Assembly: GCA_937896895.1 (NCBI GenBank)
Contig: CALBNV010000013.1
Coordinates: forward strand, 22,420 to 86,419
Length of the DNA stretch: 64,000 nt
From: an uncultured Bacteroidales bacterium
Lineage (GTDB): Bacteria > Bacteroidota > Bacteroidia > Bacteroidales > F082
Reading direction: 5' to 3'
In this document: positions 1 through 8,894 of the stretch, in pieces
How the letters are laid out: each line of letters begins with the position of its first letter
How positions within the stretch are numbered: the stretch's first letter is position 1
Made by a program: the position numbers and the translations under genes
The notes under the pieces: generated by a model
Seen by the model: only the letters and a program-made list of their open reading frames with translations
Database searches by the model: none
Told to the model about the DNA's origin: nothing

Positions 1-818
1 GCGTTGGCGGGAAGCATCTCGCCGTGTGTGTAAACATCAATCCCGATGTCTTTTGTCTGCTCAAGCAGCATCTCGAGGTCCTTCAAGTCGTGGCCGGAGA
101 TGAGGATTGCATGTCTTTTCATCACGCCTGTGTTGACGTATGACGCCTCAGGATGCCCGAACGTCTTGGTGTTTGCCTCGTCAAGAAGTTCCATCGATTT
201 GAAGCCATAGCTGCCTGTCTCCAAGACAAGCATTATCAACTGTGTCGTATCAAGGTCTTTCACCGTGATTGCGGCAATGGTGTTCTGGATGAAGGCGCAA
301 CTTTCACGGCTTTTGAAACCGAGATTCAGGGCGTGGTCGAGATACGCCGACATTCCTTTTAATCCATACATTATCAGCTCTTTGAGCGAGCGGATGTCTT
401 CGCGCTCTTCTCTGAGTACGCCGACATCAACGGATTTCTTGTAAAAGTCATCTGATTTTCCGGAATACATTGTTTCATCAAAGCCGGGTACTTTTACGCC
501 ATGCTTGGTTGCTTCCTTGATCATAGAATCGCGGAGTCTGAAGCCTTCCTCTGCCTTGCGCTGGATTGTCTGTTCGTCGAAATTCGCATTGGTGATGGTC
601 GTGAAAAGTGCGTCGATGACAAACCTGTCGATTTCTTCAGGAATCTCGATTTCTTTTTCACGCAACATGCTCGTTGCTATGCAAAGTCCTCTGACAGAGA
701 ATAGTAGCATGTCCATCATAGCGGAGGTCGTCGCCTCCTTGCCGCATACGCCCTTGAGCGTGCAGCCCGTGCCTTTGGCTGTTTCCTGACATTGGAAACA
801 AAACATTTTTTCGTTCAT
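1..818 (-). CDS. hcp: Hydroxylamine reductase (hybrid-cluster protein), N-terminal part
   Basis: The reading frame starts with the ATG at 818 and runs off the left edge, giving about 272 codons of a protein usually near 550 residues. The N-terminus shows cysteines at 7, 10, 19 and 25 (CX2CX8CX5C), the ligand set for the N-terminal iron-sulfur cluster of this family. Further in, ISGHDLKDLEMLLEQT and VYTHGEMLPA are typical of the Hcp core. Hcp proteins reduce hydroxylamine or NO in the cytoplasm of anaerobes and are linked to nitrosative stress. The hybrid-cluster ligands would lie outside the window. The next ATG in frame, at 806, is an alternative start but would still keep all four cysteines. 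No clear -7 element is visible upstream, between 819 and 872. Confidence 0.93.
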   Translation of the reverse strand, partial: MNEKMFCFQCQETAKGTGCTLKGVCGKEATTSAMMDMLLFSVRGLCIATSMLREKEIEIPEEIDRFVIDALFTTITNANFDEQTIQRKAEEGFRLRDSMIKEATKHGVKVPGFDETMYSGKSDDFYKKSVDVGVLREEREDIRSLKELIMYGLKGMSAYLDHALNLGFKSRESCAFIQNTIAAITVKDLDTTQLIMLVLETGSYGFKSMELLDEANTKTFGHPEASYVNTGVMKRHAILISGHDLKDLEMLLEQTKDIGIDVYTHGEMLPAN

Positions 819-872
819 GATGTGTGTTGTTGGTTGTTCTGAAACAAAACACACAATGAACGAAAAAGTTTC

Positions 873-2594
873 TTATGTGGTGAGTTTTTTGTGTGCGTGT
901 GCCTCAACGACGTTGATGACGTAGTCGCCGAGTTTCTCGCATTCGCAGATGATGTCCATATATTGAACGCCCGCCTGATAATTATAGCGGTGCTCGTTGA
1001 TGTCGGTCAGGTTAGCGTCTTTCAGCTGCGAACGGTAGTTGTCGATCTCGTTCTCGATGTTAAGCGACTCGTTGATGTCTATCTTGTTCTGGTCGTCGTC
1101 GAGGACTTTCTGCATGTGTGCCAAAGCCTTGTCGCAAAGCTCGAACATGTGTCTGATGTGATCTTTCTGTTCGGTGGTGAAATGTTCGTTGGCAGAATGT
1201 TTGCGTTTAATCGTGCGTGCGAGGTTGAAGCAGCTGTCGCCGATACTTTCCAGTTCGCCGACTTCGCGCAGCATATAACGTATCTCGGTTTTACTCTCGG
1301 CACTCAGCCGGCCTTCCGTCACCTTGTTCAGATAGTTGGCAATCTCTATTTCCATCTTGTCGGAAATGCTCTCGTATTTCTCGATCCTTGTATATAGCTT
1401 GCTGAAATCCTCTTCATTCTTGGTGTCAAAGAGCAGTGTGGGGACGAAGCCGAACATCTTCTTCGTGCGTGCGCTGAAGAGGCTTATCTCCTTCTGGGCT
1501 TCGAGTATTGAAAGCTCGGCTGTTGACATGATGCCTCCTGAGATGAACTTCAGGCGTGAGTCTTCGTCTTCCTCTTTTTGCTTTATGAATCGACATACAA
1601 GTTTCTCGATGGGTTTGATGAACCATATCAGGATCAAGACGTTGCAGACGTTGAAAGCGGTGTGGAACGCCGACAGCGCGTATGTGACTGTAACTTGTCT
1701 CTCGGCGATTTCGGCTTCCGACTGAGGTACGTAGTCTGGGTTCGGGTCGAATCCGACGAATCCGCAGACCATGTTGACAAACGGCTTGAAGACCAACAAC
1801 ACCCAGATGACGCCGAACACGTTGAAGACCATGTGTGCCAAAGCCGCCCTCCGTGCATTCGTCGAGGCACTCAGTGCGGCGATGTTTGACGTCACTGTCG
1901 TTCCGATGTTTTCGCCCATGACGAGCGCAATGCCCTGATAGATAGGCAGAACGCCGCTTGAACAGAGGATGAGTGTTATCGCCATTATCGCCGCCGACGA
2001 CTGCACGCACATCGTGAGTATGCTTCCGACAATCAGATACAGCAGTGTCGAAGCGAAGCCCCATTGCCCTGTCTTCTCAAAGAAACTGATGACAGCCGCA
2101 TTGCCCGGAAGGTCCATCTCTATTGCGTTTTCACGTAAGGTGCAGAGACCGAGGAACATGAATGAGAATCCGAAAATGAACTCACCCAAAGACTTTCCCG
2201 TAGGTTTCTTCTGAAATATCAGCACGATGGCAACCGCGAAAAGAGGGAAGACCACCGCGCTCATGTTCATCTGGAAACCGAAGACCGACATAATCCACGC
2301 GGTGACGGTGGTTCCGATGTTCGCGCCCATGATGACCGAAATCGCCTGCGCCAGGGTGAGAAGCCCTGCGTTGACGAAGCTGACTGTCATAACTGTCGTG
2401 GCAGTGGAGGATTGAACGGTCGCAGTGACGAAAACTCCGGTGAGAAGACCCGTAAAACGGTTCTTTGTCATTGTTCCCATGATGTTGCGGAGGTGGCTTC
2501 CGCTGAGTTTCTGCAAGCCTTCACTCATGGTTTTCATGCCGTACATGAGAAGAGCAAGGCAACCTAATAGCTTCAAAAAGAGGAAAAGTGTCAT
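873..2594 (-). CDS. Na/phosphate cotransporter family protein with PhoU-like tail
   Basis: 573 residues. Two homologous membrane blocks each carry the QSS motif typical of Na/Pi symporters: QSSTATT starting at residue 61 and QSSAA near residue 195. About eight to ten hydrophobic segments fill residues 1-340. The last 220 residues are hydrophilic and helical, matching the PhoU-like domain that follows the transporter in bacterial NptA/YjbB-type proteins. The expected role is Na-driven phosphate uptake or efflux in the inner membrane. The gene has its own promoter candidate at 2674-2681 and a perfect 10-bp inverted repeat in the leader. The family is secure; the direction and exact substrate are inferred. 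Confidence 0.92.
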   Translation of the reverse strand: MTLFLFLKLLGCLALLMYGMKTMSEGLQKLSGSHLRNIMGTMTKNRFTGLLTGVFVTATVQSSTATTVMTVSFVNAGLLTLAQAISVIMGANIGTTVTAWIMSVFGFQMNMSAVVFPLFAVAIVLIFQKKPTGKSLGEFIFGFSFMFLGLCTLRENAIEMDLPGNAAVISFFEKTGQWGFASTLLYLIVGSILTMCVQSSAAIMAITLILCSSGVLPIYQGIALVMGENIGTTVTSNIAALSASTNARRAALAHMVFNVFGVIWVLLVFKPFVNMVCGFVGFDPNPDYVPQSEAEIAERQVTVTYALSAFHTAFNVCNVLILIWFIKPIEKLVCRFIKQKEEDEDSRLKFISGGIMSTAELSILEAQKEISLFSARTKKMFGFVPTLLFDTKNEEDFSKLYTRIEKYESISDKMEIEIANYLNKVTEGRLSAESKTEIRYMLREVGELESIGDSCFNLARTIKRKHSANEHFTTEQKDHIRHMFELCDKALAHMQKVLDDDQNKIDINESLNIENEIDNYRSQLKDANLTDINEHRYNYQAGVQYMDIICECEKLGDYVINVVEAHAHKKLTT

Positions 2595-2636
2595 GATATT
2601 TTGAAGTAGTCGTTATGTTACGATTTGTTTTCCATT

Positions 2637-2661
2637 GATTTATGTTTCATGAACATAAATC
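2637..2661. repeat. Perfect 10-bp inverted repeat in the Na/Pi transporter leader
   Basis: GATTTATGTT at 2637-2646 and AACATAAATC at 2652-2661 are exact reverse complements separated by TCATG. The repeat sits just downstream of the -7 element at 2674-2681, so it would be at the very 5' end of the mRNA or at the transcription start. It could be a repressor operator or a leader hairpin; there is no T-tract on the minus strand, so it is not a normal terminator. Confidence 0.6.
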
Positions 2662-2673
2662 CTCAACGAGTTG

Positions 2674-2681
2674 CAAAATTA
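2674..2681 (-). promoter_or_regulatory. Promoter -7 element (TAATTTTG) for the Na/Pi transporter
   Basis: On the minus strand the bases read TAATTTTG, matching the Bacteroidota TAnnTTTG box. It lies about 80 nt upstream of the ATG at 2594. No clear -33 TTG at the right spacing was found. Confidence 0.45.
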
Positions 2682-2740
2682 ATTAAAAAAGCACACTGCA
2701 CAATGATTTTCTCAAATTTTATTTCTCGGCATCTGATGCC

Positions 2741-4774
2741 TTAAAACCGATACCTGAATCCAACTCCTAAAATGTTGGTTATGGCATTATATGTGGTTGT
2801 GACCTTGTCGCTGAAATCCTTGGTGTTCTTTAGCAATGAAATATTTGCGGAAGCACCGATGTCGAATCTGTTGAAACTTTTGGTTAATACTATGCCGGCG
2901 AAAAGGTTGTTGCCCAATGTTTCATTTGATTTGATGACATTGCTGTTGTACGTCAGGCTTGTCGTGAAACTCCATCCGTATTTGAATCTGAATGTCGGAC
3001 TGATCATTGAATTGAAATATGTGTAATGGTTGGACGAAGTATAGTCTTTGCTGCCGATATTGTTGAACACATTGGCGGTGAAAAGAATGGAAAAGACCTT
3101 CCTCTTGTAGAACATCATGAAGTTTGTTTTTGTAATGTAGTTGTCGCCGTTGTTTAGGAATGTGTAATACTCATCGAATGCAGGAAATGACAGTAACTGT
3201 TCTTTGCTCTTTACAATCACATCATTGACTTGAATGAAGCTGAATCCGACATTCATCATTACGGAATTGGTGGTGTTGTCAACTTCCGTTATGTAGTCAA
3301 TGGTTATTTCATGCGAGAGAATTGGTTTCAAATCAGGATTTCCCTTTATGAAGACGAGGTCTTTCGGACTTAAGACGGGGTAGGGGTAAATCTGGCTGCT
3401 CGAAGGACGTTTGATTTTTCTGTCGGCTATCAGGCGGATCGTCTGGTTAGGCGCAAATCTGTAGCCGATCATCAACTTGCCGGTAAACGCCTTGTTGCAG
3501 GTCTGATACTTGTCGTTCTGGCCCTGAATTTGCATTAACGGATGTGGTGGGTTGTCACTTTTCACGTCATATTTATAGTATTGGTATTCGAATATTCCTT
3601 TGAATGACAGCTTGTCATTGATGTATTCCGCCTGAAAATACGGTGAAAGGAAAGTCGTTAGTTCTTTTGTGTCTAAAAGGAAAGTCGTTAGTTCTTTTGT
3701 GTCTGAAATGTTGCTGTATCGTGTGATGCCGGTAATGTCAAGGTCGCTGTCGTCATTTGAATTGCCAATATTGAAGTTTGTTCCTATTTTCAAATCCATC
3801 TTGTCGGAGCGGACTTGTCTCGCAAGCGGAAGCAGATATTCGAGTTTGCCTGCTATGCTTTTGAAACTGTTATCATCATTAAAAGAGAAAGACACACATT
3901 TGTTCGACTCTTTTGTCGGTTTGTATGTCATGGTAGTCTCGAACTTCAGTGTCGACTTCTCGCTTCTGGGTTTCGATGCCGAGCCGAAATAATGGTTGTA
4001 CTCTAATTTAGCAAAAAGATTGGTGAGTCTTTTCTCGTCAATATACTTTGATGTTAACAGTCCTGTACCTGAGGTGGTTGTTTCTACATTTGTTGTATTG
4101 TCTTCTTTTCTCCAGTTTTCCGACAATGACAGTTTGAATTCGTCGTTTACCGTCGGGTTGTAAGCCATCTTAACCATGGCCAGTTCTGTTATAAATCTGT
4201 AATCACTTGATTCTGACGTGTGTTCGTTGTCAGTTTCGTTGTCAATGTTTTTGATGATGTTATTCTGGTTGAAAGTTTCAGCGATAGCCAGAGCCTGAAT
4301 CGAGAACTTGTTTTTCTTATAACCCACGTTAAGAGTAGGGAAGATGTCCAACGGATAACTTGCACTCAATGAAATGTTTCCGGTGACGTTGCCGTCATCT
4401 TCAAGATCAATGAGATTAATGCTTATCGACCCGCCTTCGCCATTATTCTGATAACTTGATATTGGGTTTTCGGAGACTTCAATATTTTTGATGTCCGAAA
4501 TTCGGAGTTGTGACAGCACGGCATCTCTTGCGTCACCGACGTCAATACCGTTGATTTCAATCGCGTAGTTTTCGTACATCCAAGAGGACGGGCGCGAAAG
4601 CAGTTCCGGCAACATACGCAGGACATCATTCAGTGGCGTGCTTTCCGGGAGACCTAACTCGTGGACATTTATTTTCTTTTTGTCATTGCTCACCTCAATC
4701 ATTGGCTTTTGTGCAGCCGCCAATGTGCAGAATATCATGCCGATGAACAGTAGAGTAACTTTTATCGTTTTCAT
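2741..4774 (-). CDS. TonB-receptor-like outer membrane beta-barrel protein
   Basis: 677 residues from the ATG at 4774 (a TTG six bases upstream is less likely). A signal peptide ends near TLAAAQ. Residues about 40-120 resemble a plug domain: a weak DVL..LP segment, then IEVSENPISSYQNNGEGGSI, a pattern seen in Bacteroidota barrels of the OMP_b-brl_3 type. The rest alternates aromatic beta strands and ends in GVGFRYRF, the usual C-terminal strand with final Phe. There is no carboxypeptidase-like N-terminal domain. The cargo is unknown. A 30-bp in-frame tandem duplication repeats DTKELTTF. The gene lies between the Na/Pi transporter and rho without clear coupling to either. Confidence 0.82.
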   Translation of the reverse strand: MKTIKVTLLFIGMIFCTLAAAQKPMIEVSNDKKKINVHELGLPESTPLNDVLRMLPELLSRPSSWMYENYAIEINGIDVGDARDAVLSQLRISDIKNIEVSENPISSYQNNGEGGSISINLIDLEDDGNVTGNISLSASYPLDIFPTLNVGYKKNKFSIQALAIAETFNQNNIIKNIDNETDNEHTSESSDYRFITELAMVKMAYNPTVNDEFKLSLSENWRKEDNTTNVETTTSGTGLLTSKYIDEKRLTNLFAKLEYNHYFGSASKPRSEKSTLKFETTMTYKPTKESNKCVSFSFNDDNSFKSIAGKLEYLLPLARQVRSDKMDLKIGTNFNIGNSNDDSDLDITGITRYSNISDTKELTTFLLDTKELTTFLSPYFQAEYINDKLSFKGIFEYQYYKYDVKSDNPPHPLMQIQGQNDKYQTCNKAFTGKLMIGYRFAPNQTIRLIADRKIKRPSSSQIYPYPVLSPKDLVFIKGNPDLKPILSHEITIDYITEVDNTTNSVMMNVGFSFIQVNDVIVKSKEQLLSFPAFDEYYTFLNNGDNYITKTNFMMFYKRKVFSILFTANVFNNIGSKDYTSSNHYTYFNSMISPTFRFKYGWSFTTSLTYNSNVIKSNETLGNNLFAGIVLTKSFNRFDIGASANISLLKNTKDFSDKVTTTYNAITNILGVGFRYRF
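3646..3704 (-). repeat. 30-bp tandem duplication inside the barrel gene
   Basis: Two 29-base copies, at 3646-3674 and 3676-3704, are identical and spaced at a period of 30 bp, so the reading frame is kept and ten residues (DTKELTTFL plus one) are repeated. Exact identity suggests a recent duplication or replication slippage. Confidence 0.9.
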
Positions 4775-4855
4775 TGTCAATGGGTTATAATTGTATAAAT
4801 TTTAATCAGACAGGGCATCAGTTACAACGTCTTGTCGCACATACTTTGTTTTTAA

Positions 4856-6661
4856 TTATTTGTCTATTGTCGCTATAAACTCTTCGTTTGATATTGTCTT
4901 TGATACCCTGTCCTTAATAAATTCCATCGCTTCGACTGGTGTCATGTCGGCGAGGTGGTTGCGCAGTGCCCATACTCTCGCCAATGTGCGTTCGTCAACG
5001 AGCAGGTCATCGCGGCGTGTTCCCGACGCGGTGATGTCGATGGCAGGGTAGATGCGTTTGTTCGAGAGACGGCGGTCGAGCTGAAGCTCCATGTTGCCTG
5101 TGCCTTTGAACTCTTCGAAGATGACCTCGTCCATCTTGGAGCCTGTGTCGATAAGCGCCGTTGCCAAGATCGTCAGCGAGCCTCCGTTCTCGATGTTACG
5201 TGCCGCGCCGAAGAAACGTTTCGGCTTCTGCAATGCGTTGGCCTCGACACCTCCCGAGAGCACCTTGCCTGATGCCGGCGAGACTGTGTTGTAGGCACGC
5301 GCGAGTCGGGTTATCGAATCGAGAAGGATGACGACATCATGGCCGCATTCTGTGAGACGCTTTGCCTTTTCAAGGACGATGTTCGCTATCTTCACGTGTT
5401 TCTCGGCAGGCTCGTCGAATGTGCTTGAAATGACTTCAGCCTTCACGCTGCGTGCCATGTCGGTGACTTCCTCCGGACGCTCGTCAATCAGTAATATAAT
5501 AAGGTAAACCTCCGGATGATTTGCAGCGATGGCGTTGGCGACTTCCTTCAGCAAGACCGTCTTACCCGTCTTCGGCTGTGCCACGATGAGACCGCGCTGA
5601 CCTTTGCCGATAGGAGCGAAGAGGTCCATGATTCTCGTCGAGACGGTGCATCCTTTGTGACCCGTAATGTTGAATTTCTCATCAGGGAACAACGGCGTGA
5701 GGAAGTCAAACGGGATCCTGTCTCTCACGTCATCTGGATTGCGTCCGTTGATTTTGTCAACCTTAACCAATGGGAAGAACTTCTCGCCGTTCTTTGGCGG
5801 ACGGATTACTCCGAGAACCGTGTCGCCGGTCTTGAGACCGAAAAGTTTGATTTGTGACTGCGACACATAAATGTCATCTGGTGAGTTGAGGTAGTTGTAG
5901 TCGGCCGAACGGAGGAAGCCAAAGCCGTCAGCCATGATTTCGAGGACGCCTTCCGCGGAGACGACACCGTCAAACTCCGATATAAGCTCGTCTCGTTTTG
6001 GGGAACTTTGCGGCTGCTGGCTGTAGTTTGAAGGCTGTACCTGTACAGGCTCTTCCTCAATTGTCTCAGCTTGCATCTGCTGGCTTTCAACAATGTTGTT
6101 TTCCTCAACGACTTCATTTTCAATTTCAAAATTTTCAATGACGTCATCTTCAAGCTCATTGTCGCTGCCAAATGTCTGGTTCGTGGTGTCAACAACAGCT
6201 TTCGGCTTCGGTTTTGGATATGAGACATGCTGACGTGGCTTGTCATCGTCTTTGTTTTCAAATGTTGTCTTTATCACGTCCTGACGTTTCCCGATCCTCG
6301 GACGCTTGGCGCGTCTCGGCGCTTCAATGTCAACCGGCGTCTCGGCGGCCGCGGCGGTTGTCTCAATGACAGTTGCTGCGTCGGCTGTTGGTTCTTCGTA
6401 TTCAATCTTTTTCTTTCTGCCAGGTCTGCCCTTGGGCTTTGCAGGCTTTTCTAAATCTTTGCTGTCTTCGGACATATTTTCCTTCTTAAAATTCGTATCT
6501 AAATCATTGTAAACGACAACGTCAGGAATCGACGCCTGGGCGTTGAGGATATAATAAACGAGGTCGTTTTTCGGTTTGTCGGTGATGTCAACTCCAAATC
6601 CTTCAGCAATCTTTTTCAATTCAGTCAAAGATTTGTCGTTTAGTTCATAAATGTCGTACAT
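4856..6661 (-). CDS. rho: Transcription termination factor Rho with large N-terminal insertion
   Basis: 601 residues, against about 420 in E. coli. Residues 1-45 form the Rho N-terminal helical domain. Residues about 48-230 are a low-complexity insertion, first basic (KPKGRPGRKKK, RRAKRPRIGKR), then acidic and Gln-rich. The RNA-binding cold-shock-like domain follows (GVLEIMADGFGFLR near 238-251). The ATPase domain has Walker A AQPKTGKT at 361-368 and Walker B VVILLDSITRLARAYN. The hexameric RNA helicase ends transcription at Rho-dependent sites. Such insertions are known in Bacteroidota Rho. The mRNA has a leader of about 110 nt, which would allow autoregulation, but none is shown. Confidence 0.97.
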   Translation of the reverse strand: MYDIYELNDKSLTELKKIAEGFGVDITDKPKNDLVYYILNAQASIPDVVVYNDLDTNFKKENMSEDSKDLEKPAKPKGRPGRKKKIEYEEPTADAATVIETTAAAAETPVDIEAPRRAKRPRIGKRQDVIKTTFENKDDDKPRQHVSYPKPKPKAVVDTTNQTFGSDNELEDDVIENFEIENEVVEENNIVESQQMQAETIEEEPVQVQPSNYSQQPQSSPKRDELISEFDGVVSAEGVLEIMADGFGFLRSADYNYLNSPDDIYVSQSQIKLFGLKTGDTVLGVIRPPKNGEKFFPLVKVDKINGRNPDDVRDRIPFDFLTPLFPDEKFNITGHKGCTVSTRIMDLFAPIGKGQRGLIVAQPKTGKTVLLKEVANAIAANHPEVYLIILLIDERPEEVTDMARSVKAEVISSTFDEPAEKHVKIANIVLEKAKRLTECGHDVVILLDSITRLARAYNTVSPASGKVLSGGVEANALQKPKRFFGAARNIENGGSLTILATALIDTGSKMDEVIFEEFKGTGNMELQLDRRLSNKRIYPAIDITASGTRRDDLLVDERTLARVWALRNHLADMTPVEAMEFIKDRVSKTISNEEFIATIDK

Positions 6662-6779
6662 GGATATAAATCTTTCCTTTTCAGTGAATTATAATAATGA
6701 ACTTTCTTGAAAATTCTGCGGAACAGATCCGTTACCGCTCAATCGAACAACTACAATACATTGTTGTTCATTTGCGGCG

Positions 6780-6808
6780 CAAAAATACAAATAAATTTAA
6801 TTTTGCAA
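6780..6808 (-). promoter_or_regulatory. Promoter of rho
   Basis: The minus strand reads TATTTTTG at 6787-6780 and TTG at 6808-6806, 18 nt upstream, a good Bacteroidota promoter. Transcription would start near 6773, about 110 nt before the rho ATG. Confidence 0.6.
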
Positions 6809-6820
6809 TAAAAAAAAAAT

Positions 6821-6828
6821 TATTTTTG
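6821..6828 (+). promoter_or_regulatory. Promoter -7 element (TATTTTTG) for the DUF4293 gene
   Basis: TATTTTTG on the plus strand, 17 nt before the ATG at 6846. It is divergent from the rho promoter and overlaps the region where that promoter's -33 box lies. Confidence 0.5.
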
Positions 6829-6845
6829 CAAAAAATTTTAAAACA

Positions 6846-7313
6846 ATGATTCAAAGGATTCAAACACTCTTCCTATTCATTGCTGCCGTGTGCAGCGGAT
6901 TGCTTTTTAAATTCAACCTCGCATCTTTTGATTATGGCGAAATAATGATGAACCTGTCGGTTTTTGGCGTTGATAATCAGATAGATGCAACATATTTCAG
7001 TGGTTTATATACACTGCCGCTCGAAATATTGGCTGCAATAATGACAATTCTTCCAGTCATCACCTTATTTATATATAAAAGACGTCACGTTCAGGTCAAA
7101 CTCTGCCAGCTCGACATGCTCATCACTTTGGCTTTTGCTGTTTTGGTGTTGCTGTATTATGTTTCCGACATTCAAAAAAGTATCAATTCTGAAATTTTGG
7201 CTTTTGGAATAGGGATTTATTTGCCAATGGCAAGTTTGATTTTCAACATTTTAGCTATCAGGGGAATAAAGAAGGACATTGAGCTTCTCCGTTCTGTTGA
7301 CAGAATCAGATAA
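6846..7313 (+). CDS. DUF4293 family membrane protein
   Basis: 155 residues with four hydrophobic segments (about residues 6-24, 55-75, 88-107 and 120-142). The start MIQRIQTLFLF and the four-helix layout match DUF4293, a Bacteroidota inner-membrane family of unknown function that is often found next to rho, as here. Its stop codon ends at 7313 and the stop of the opposing gene begins at 7314, so the two converge with no intergenic base. Confidence 0.8.
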   Translation: MIQRIQTLFLFIAAVCSGLLFKFNLASFDYGEIMMNLSVFGVDNQIDATYFSGLYTLPLEILAAIMTILPVITLFIYKRRHVQVKLCQLDMLITLAFAVLVLLYYVSDIQKSINSEILAFGIGIYLPMASLIFNILAIRGIKKDIELLRSVDRIR

Positions 7314-7829
7314 TCAGAAAGCATCGGCGGGTGCGAGTCTTCTGTCGAGTTCATAGACCTCCATATTGTAGATGTCTTTCCCGTCGATTTGGAACCTCAC
7401 CATTGTAATAATCTTATGAAATCCGGAGTTGCCGGCTGCGCCTGGGTTTATGTGCAGAAGGTTCAGTTTCGTGTCGCGCATCACTTTCAAGATATGTGAG
7501 TGGCCGCTGATGAAGATGTCAGGTCTTTCGTTTGCAAGAAGTAATGTCATGCCCGTCTCGTATCTTCCGGGATAGCCGCCGATATGTGTCATCACGACCT
7601 TAACATCTTCAACATTAAATATTTGGATTTTTGGAAACATAAGACGCAGTTCATTGCCATCCACGTTGCCGTAAACCGCGCGTAATTTCTTAAACGCCGA
7701 GAGCTTGTCGGCGACATCAGTGTTGCCGATGTCGCCGGCATGCCATATCTCGTCGCAATCCTTGAAGAAATCAAGGATTTTAGGATTAAACCAACCGTGT
7801 GTGTCGGATAATAATCCTATTTTCTTCAT
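7314..7829 (-). CDS. YfcE/MJ0936-type metallophosphoesterase
   Basis: 171 residues, the usual size for the small calcineurin-like phosphodiesterases. Metal-binding motifs appear in order: LLSDTHG (DxH), HAGDIGN (GD), GNVDG (in place of GNHD), MTHIGG and SGHSH. These enzymes hydrolyse phosphodiester bonds, often in cyclic nucleotides, in the cytoplasm. The substrate is unknown. The start is 2 nt from the end of the upstream DUF3078 gene, so the two are probably one transcript. Confidence 0.9.
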   Translation of the reverse strand: MKKIGLLSDTHGWFNPKILDFFKDCDEIWHAGDIGNTDVADKLSAFKKLRAVYGNVDGNELRLMFPKIQIFNVEDVKVVMTHIGGYPGRYETGMTLLLANERPDIFISGHSHILKVMRDTKLNLLHINPGAAGNSGFHKIITMVRFQIDGKDIYNMEVYELDRRLAPADAF

Positions 7830-7831
7830 TG

Positions 7832-8785
7832 TTAACGAATCTTATATGAAAGACCCAGGCTGAATACTTCCTTGAACTGAAGGACTTTGTCGGCGCATTT
7901 GCCATCGACCCACGGGAAAACGTCCTCGTCATAGACGAGTCTCGCCGAGATGTTGCAGTTGAGCCAGTCGTTCACCTTGAGGGTCAAGAGGTTATCCCAA
8001 TCGAAGTCGATAGGGCAGTTGTAATTTCTCTTGAGTTCATTGATGTAGTCCACGAACATGTCGAGTTTTGAGGTGAAGACGACGTTTTTGAAGACTTCGG
8101 CCTTGAATTTTGCTGTCACTTTGGCACCAAGTTCCCAGCGTGTCTTCTTGCTGTGTACGATTAAAGTGTCGAGACCGTTAATTTCGTATTTGGCACCTTC
8201 CATGCCATAGCGGCCTTCATCGGCGAATGTCTGGTTGTTTACGATTGTCAGTTTGCCAGTGACGGGGGCGACGTTCAATGAGAACACCACACGTGCGTCA
8301 GATGCGGTGGGGGTCCAATCGACACCAAGACCGAGTGTGGTGTACGCAGGTGCCATGAACTGTGATATTTTCAAGGTGTCTGCCGCGTAATCATAACCGT
8401 CGGTGAACTGTGTCTGGAAGGTGAGGTTCGCTGACACGAACAGTTTGTCTTTCACGACGTTGAGTCCATAGAGTGACCCGATGAACAGGCGGTCGTCAGT
8501 CTTGATAGGCATCTTCTTGAGGTCAAAGTAGTTGTAACCGAGCTGAAGGTCAATGTCGTTTTCCCATTTGTGTTTGCCTTTGTTCATGTCAATGTTGTAG
8601 ATGAATGTCCCGAGCAGGTTGATGTTGTCCTGACCGCCTGCCGCCCAGTTGTCGAAATGACTTTGCGCGAAGTTAAGTCCGACCATTCCGCCGTGTGTCC
8701 ATGGTGATGTTGTCTCTGCATCCTGTGCGAATGCCATCTGCGCTGTCATAAGGAGCGCAATCAAAGGTAAAAATACTTTTTTCAT
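7832..8785 (-). CDS. DUF3078 family outer membrane protein
   Basis: 317 residues with a signal peptide cleaved near AQMAFAQ. WTHGGMVGLNFAQSHFDNWA close to the mature N-terminus and the repeated amphipathic strands ending in LGLSYKIR match DUF3078, a Bacteroidota beta-barrel family without assigned function. It is the first gene of a short transcript with the phosphoesterase. Confidence 0.85.
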   Translation of the reverse strand: MKKVFLPLIALLMTAQMAFAQDAETTSPWTHGGMVGLNFAQSHFDNWAAGGQDNINLLGTFIYNIDMNKGKHKWENDIDLQLGYNYFDLKKMPIKTDDRLFIGSLYGLNVVKDKLFVSANLTFQTQFTDGYDYAADTLKISQFMAPAYTTLGLGVDWTPTASDARVVFSLNVAPVTGKLTIVNNQTFADEGRYGMEGAKYEINGLDTLIVHSKKTRWELGAKVTAKFKAEVFKNVVFTSKLDMFVDYINELKRNYNCPIDFDWDNLLTLKVNDWLNCNISARLVYDEDVFPWVDGKCADKVLQFKEVFSLGLSYKIR

Positions 8786-8854
8786 TTTGTTTGTAATTTT
8801 ATTTAAAATTCGTTTCTTGCCTCAATTTTAATATAAGTTCTTAAATTGCCTGAT

Positions 8855-8894
8855 CTTTCCACCTTTCCACCTTTATAACTTTCTACTTTACAAC
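8855..8894 (-). repeat. Octamer tract after the TonB-like gene (5 units)
   Basis: Read on the minus strand directly after the stop codon of the TonB-like gene, five consecutive octamers follow: GTTGTAAA, GTAGAAAG, TTATAAAG, GTGGAAAG, GTGGAAAG. The period is exactly 8 and the units are similar but not identical. The same kind of tract occurs after three other stop codons in this window. Confidence 0.75.
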
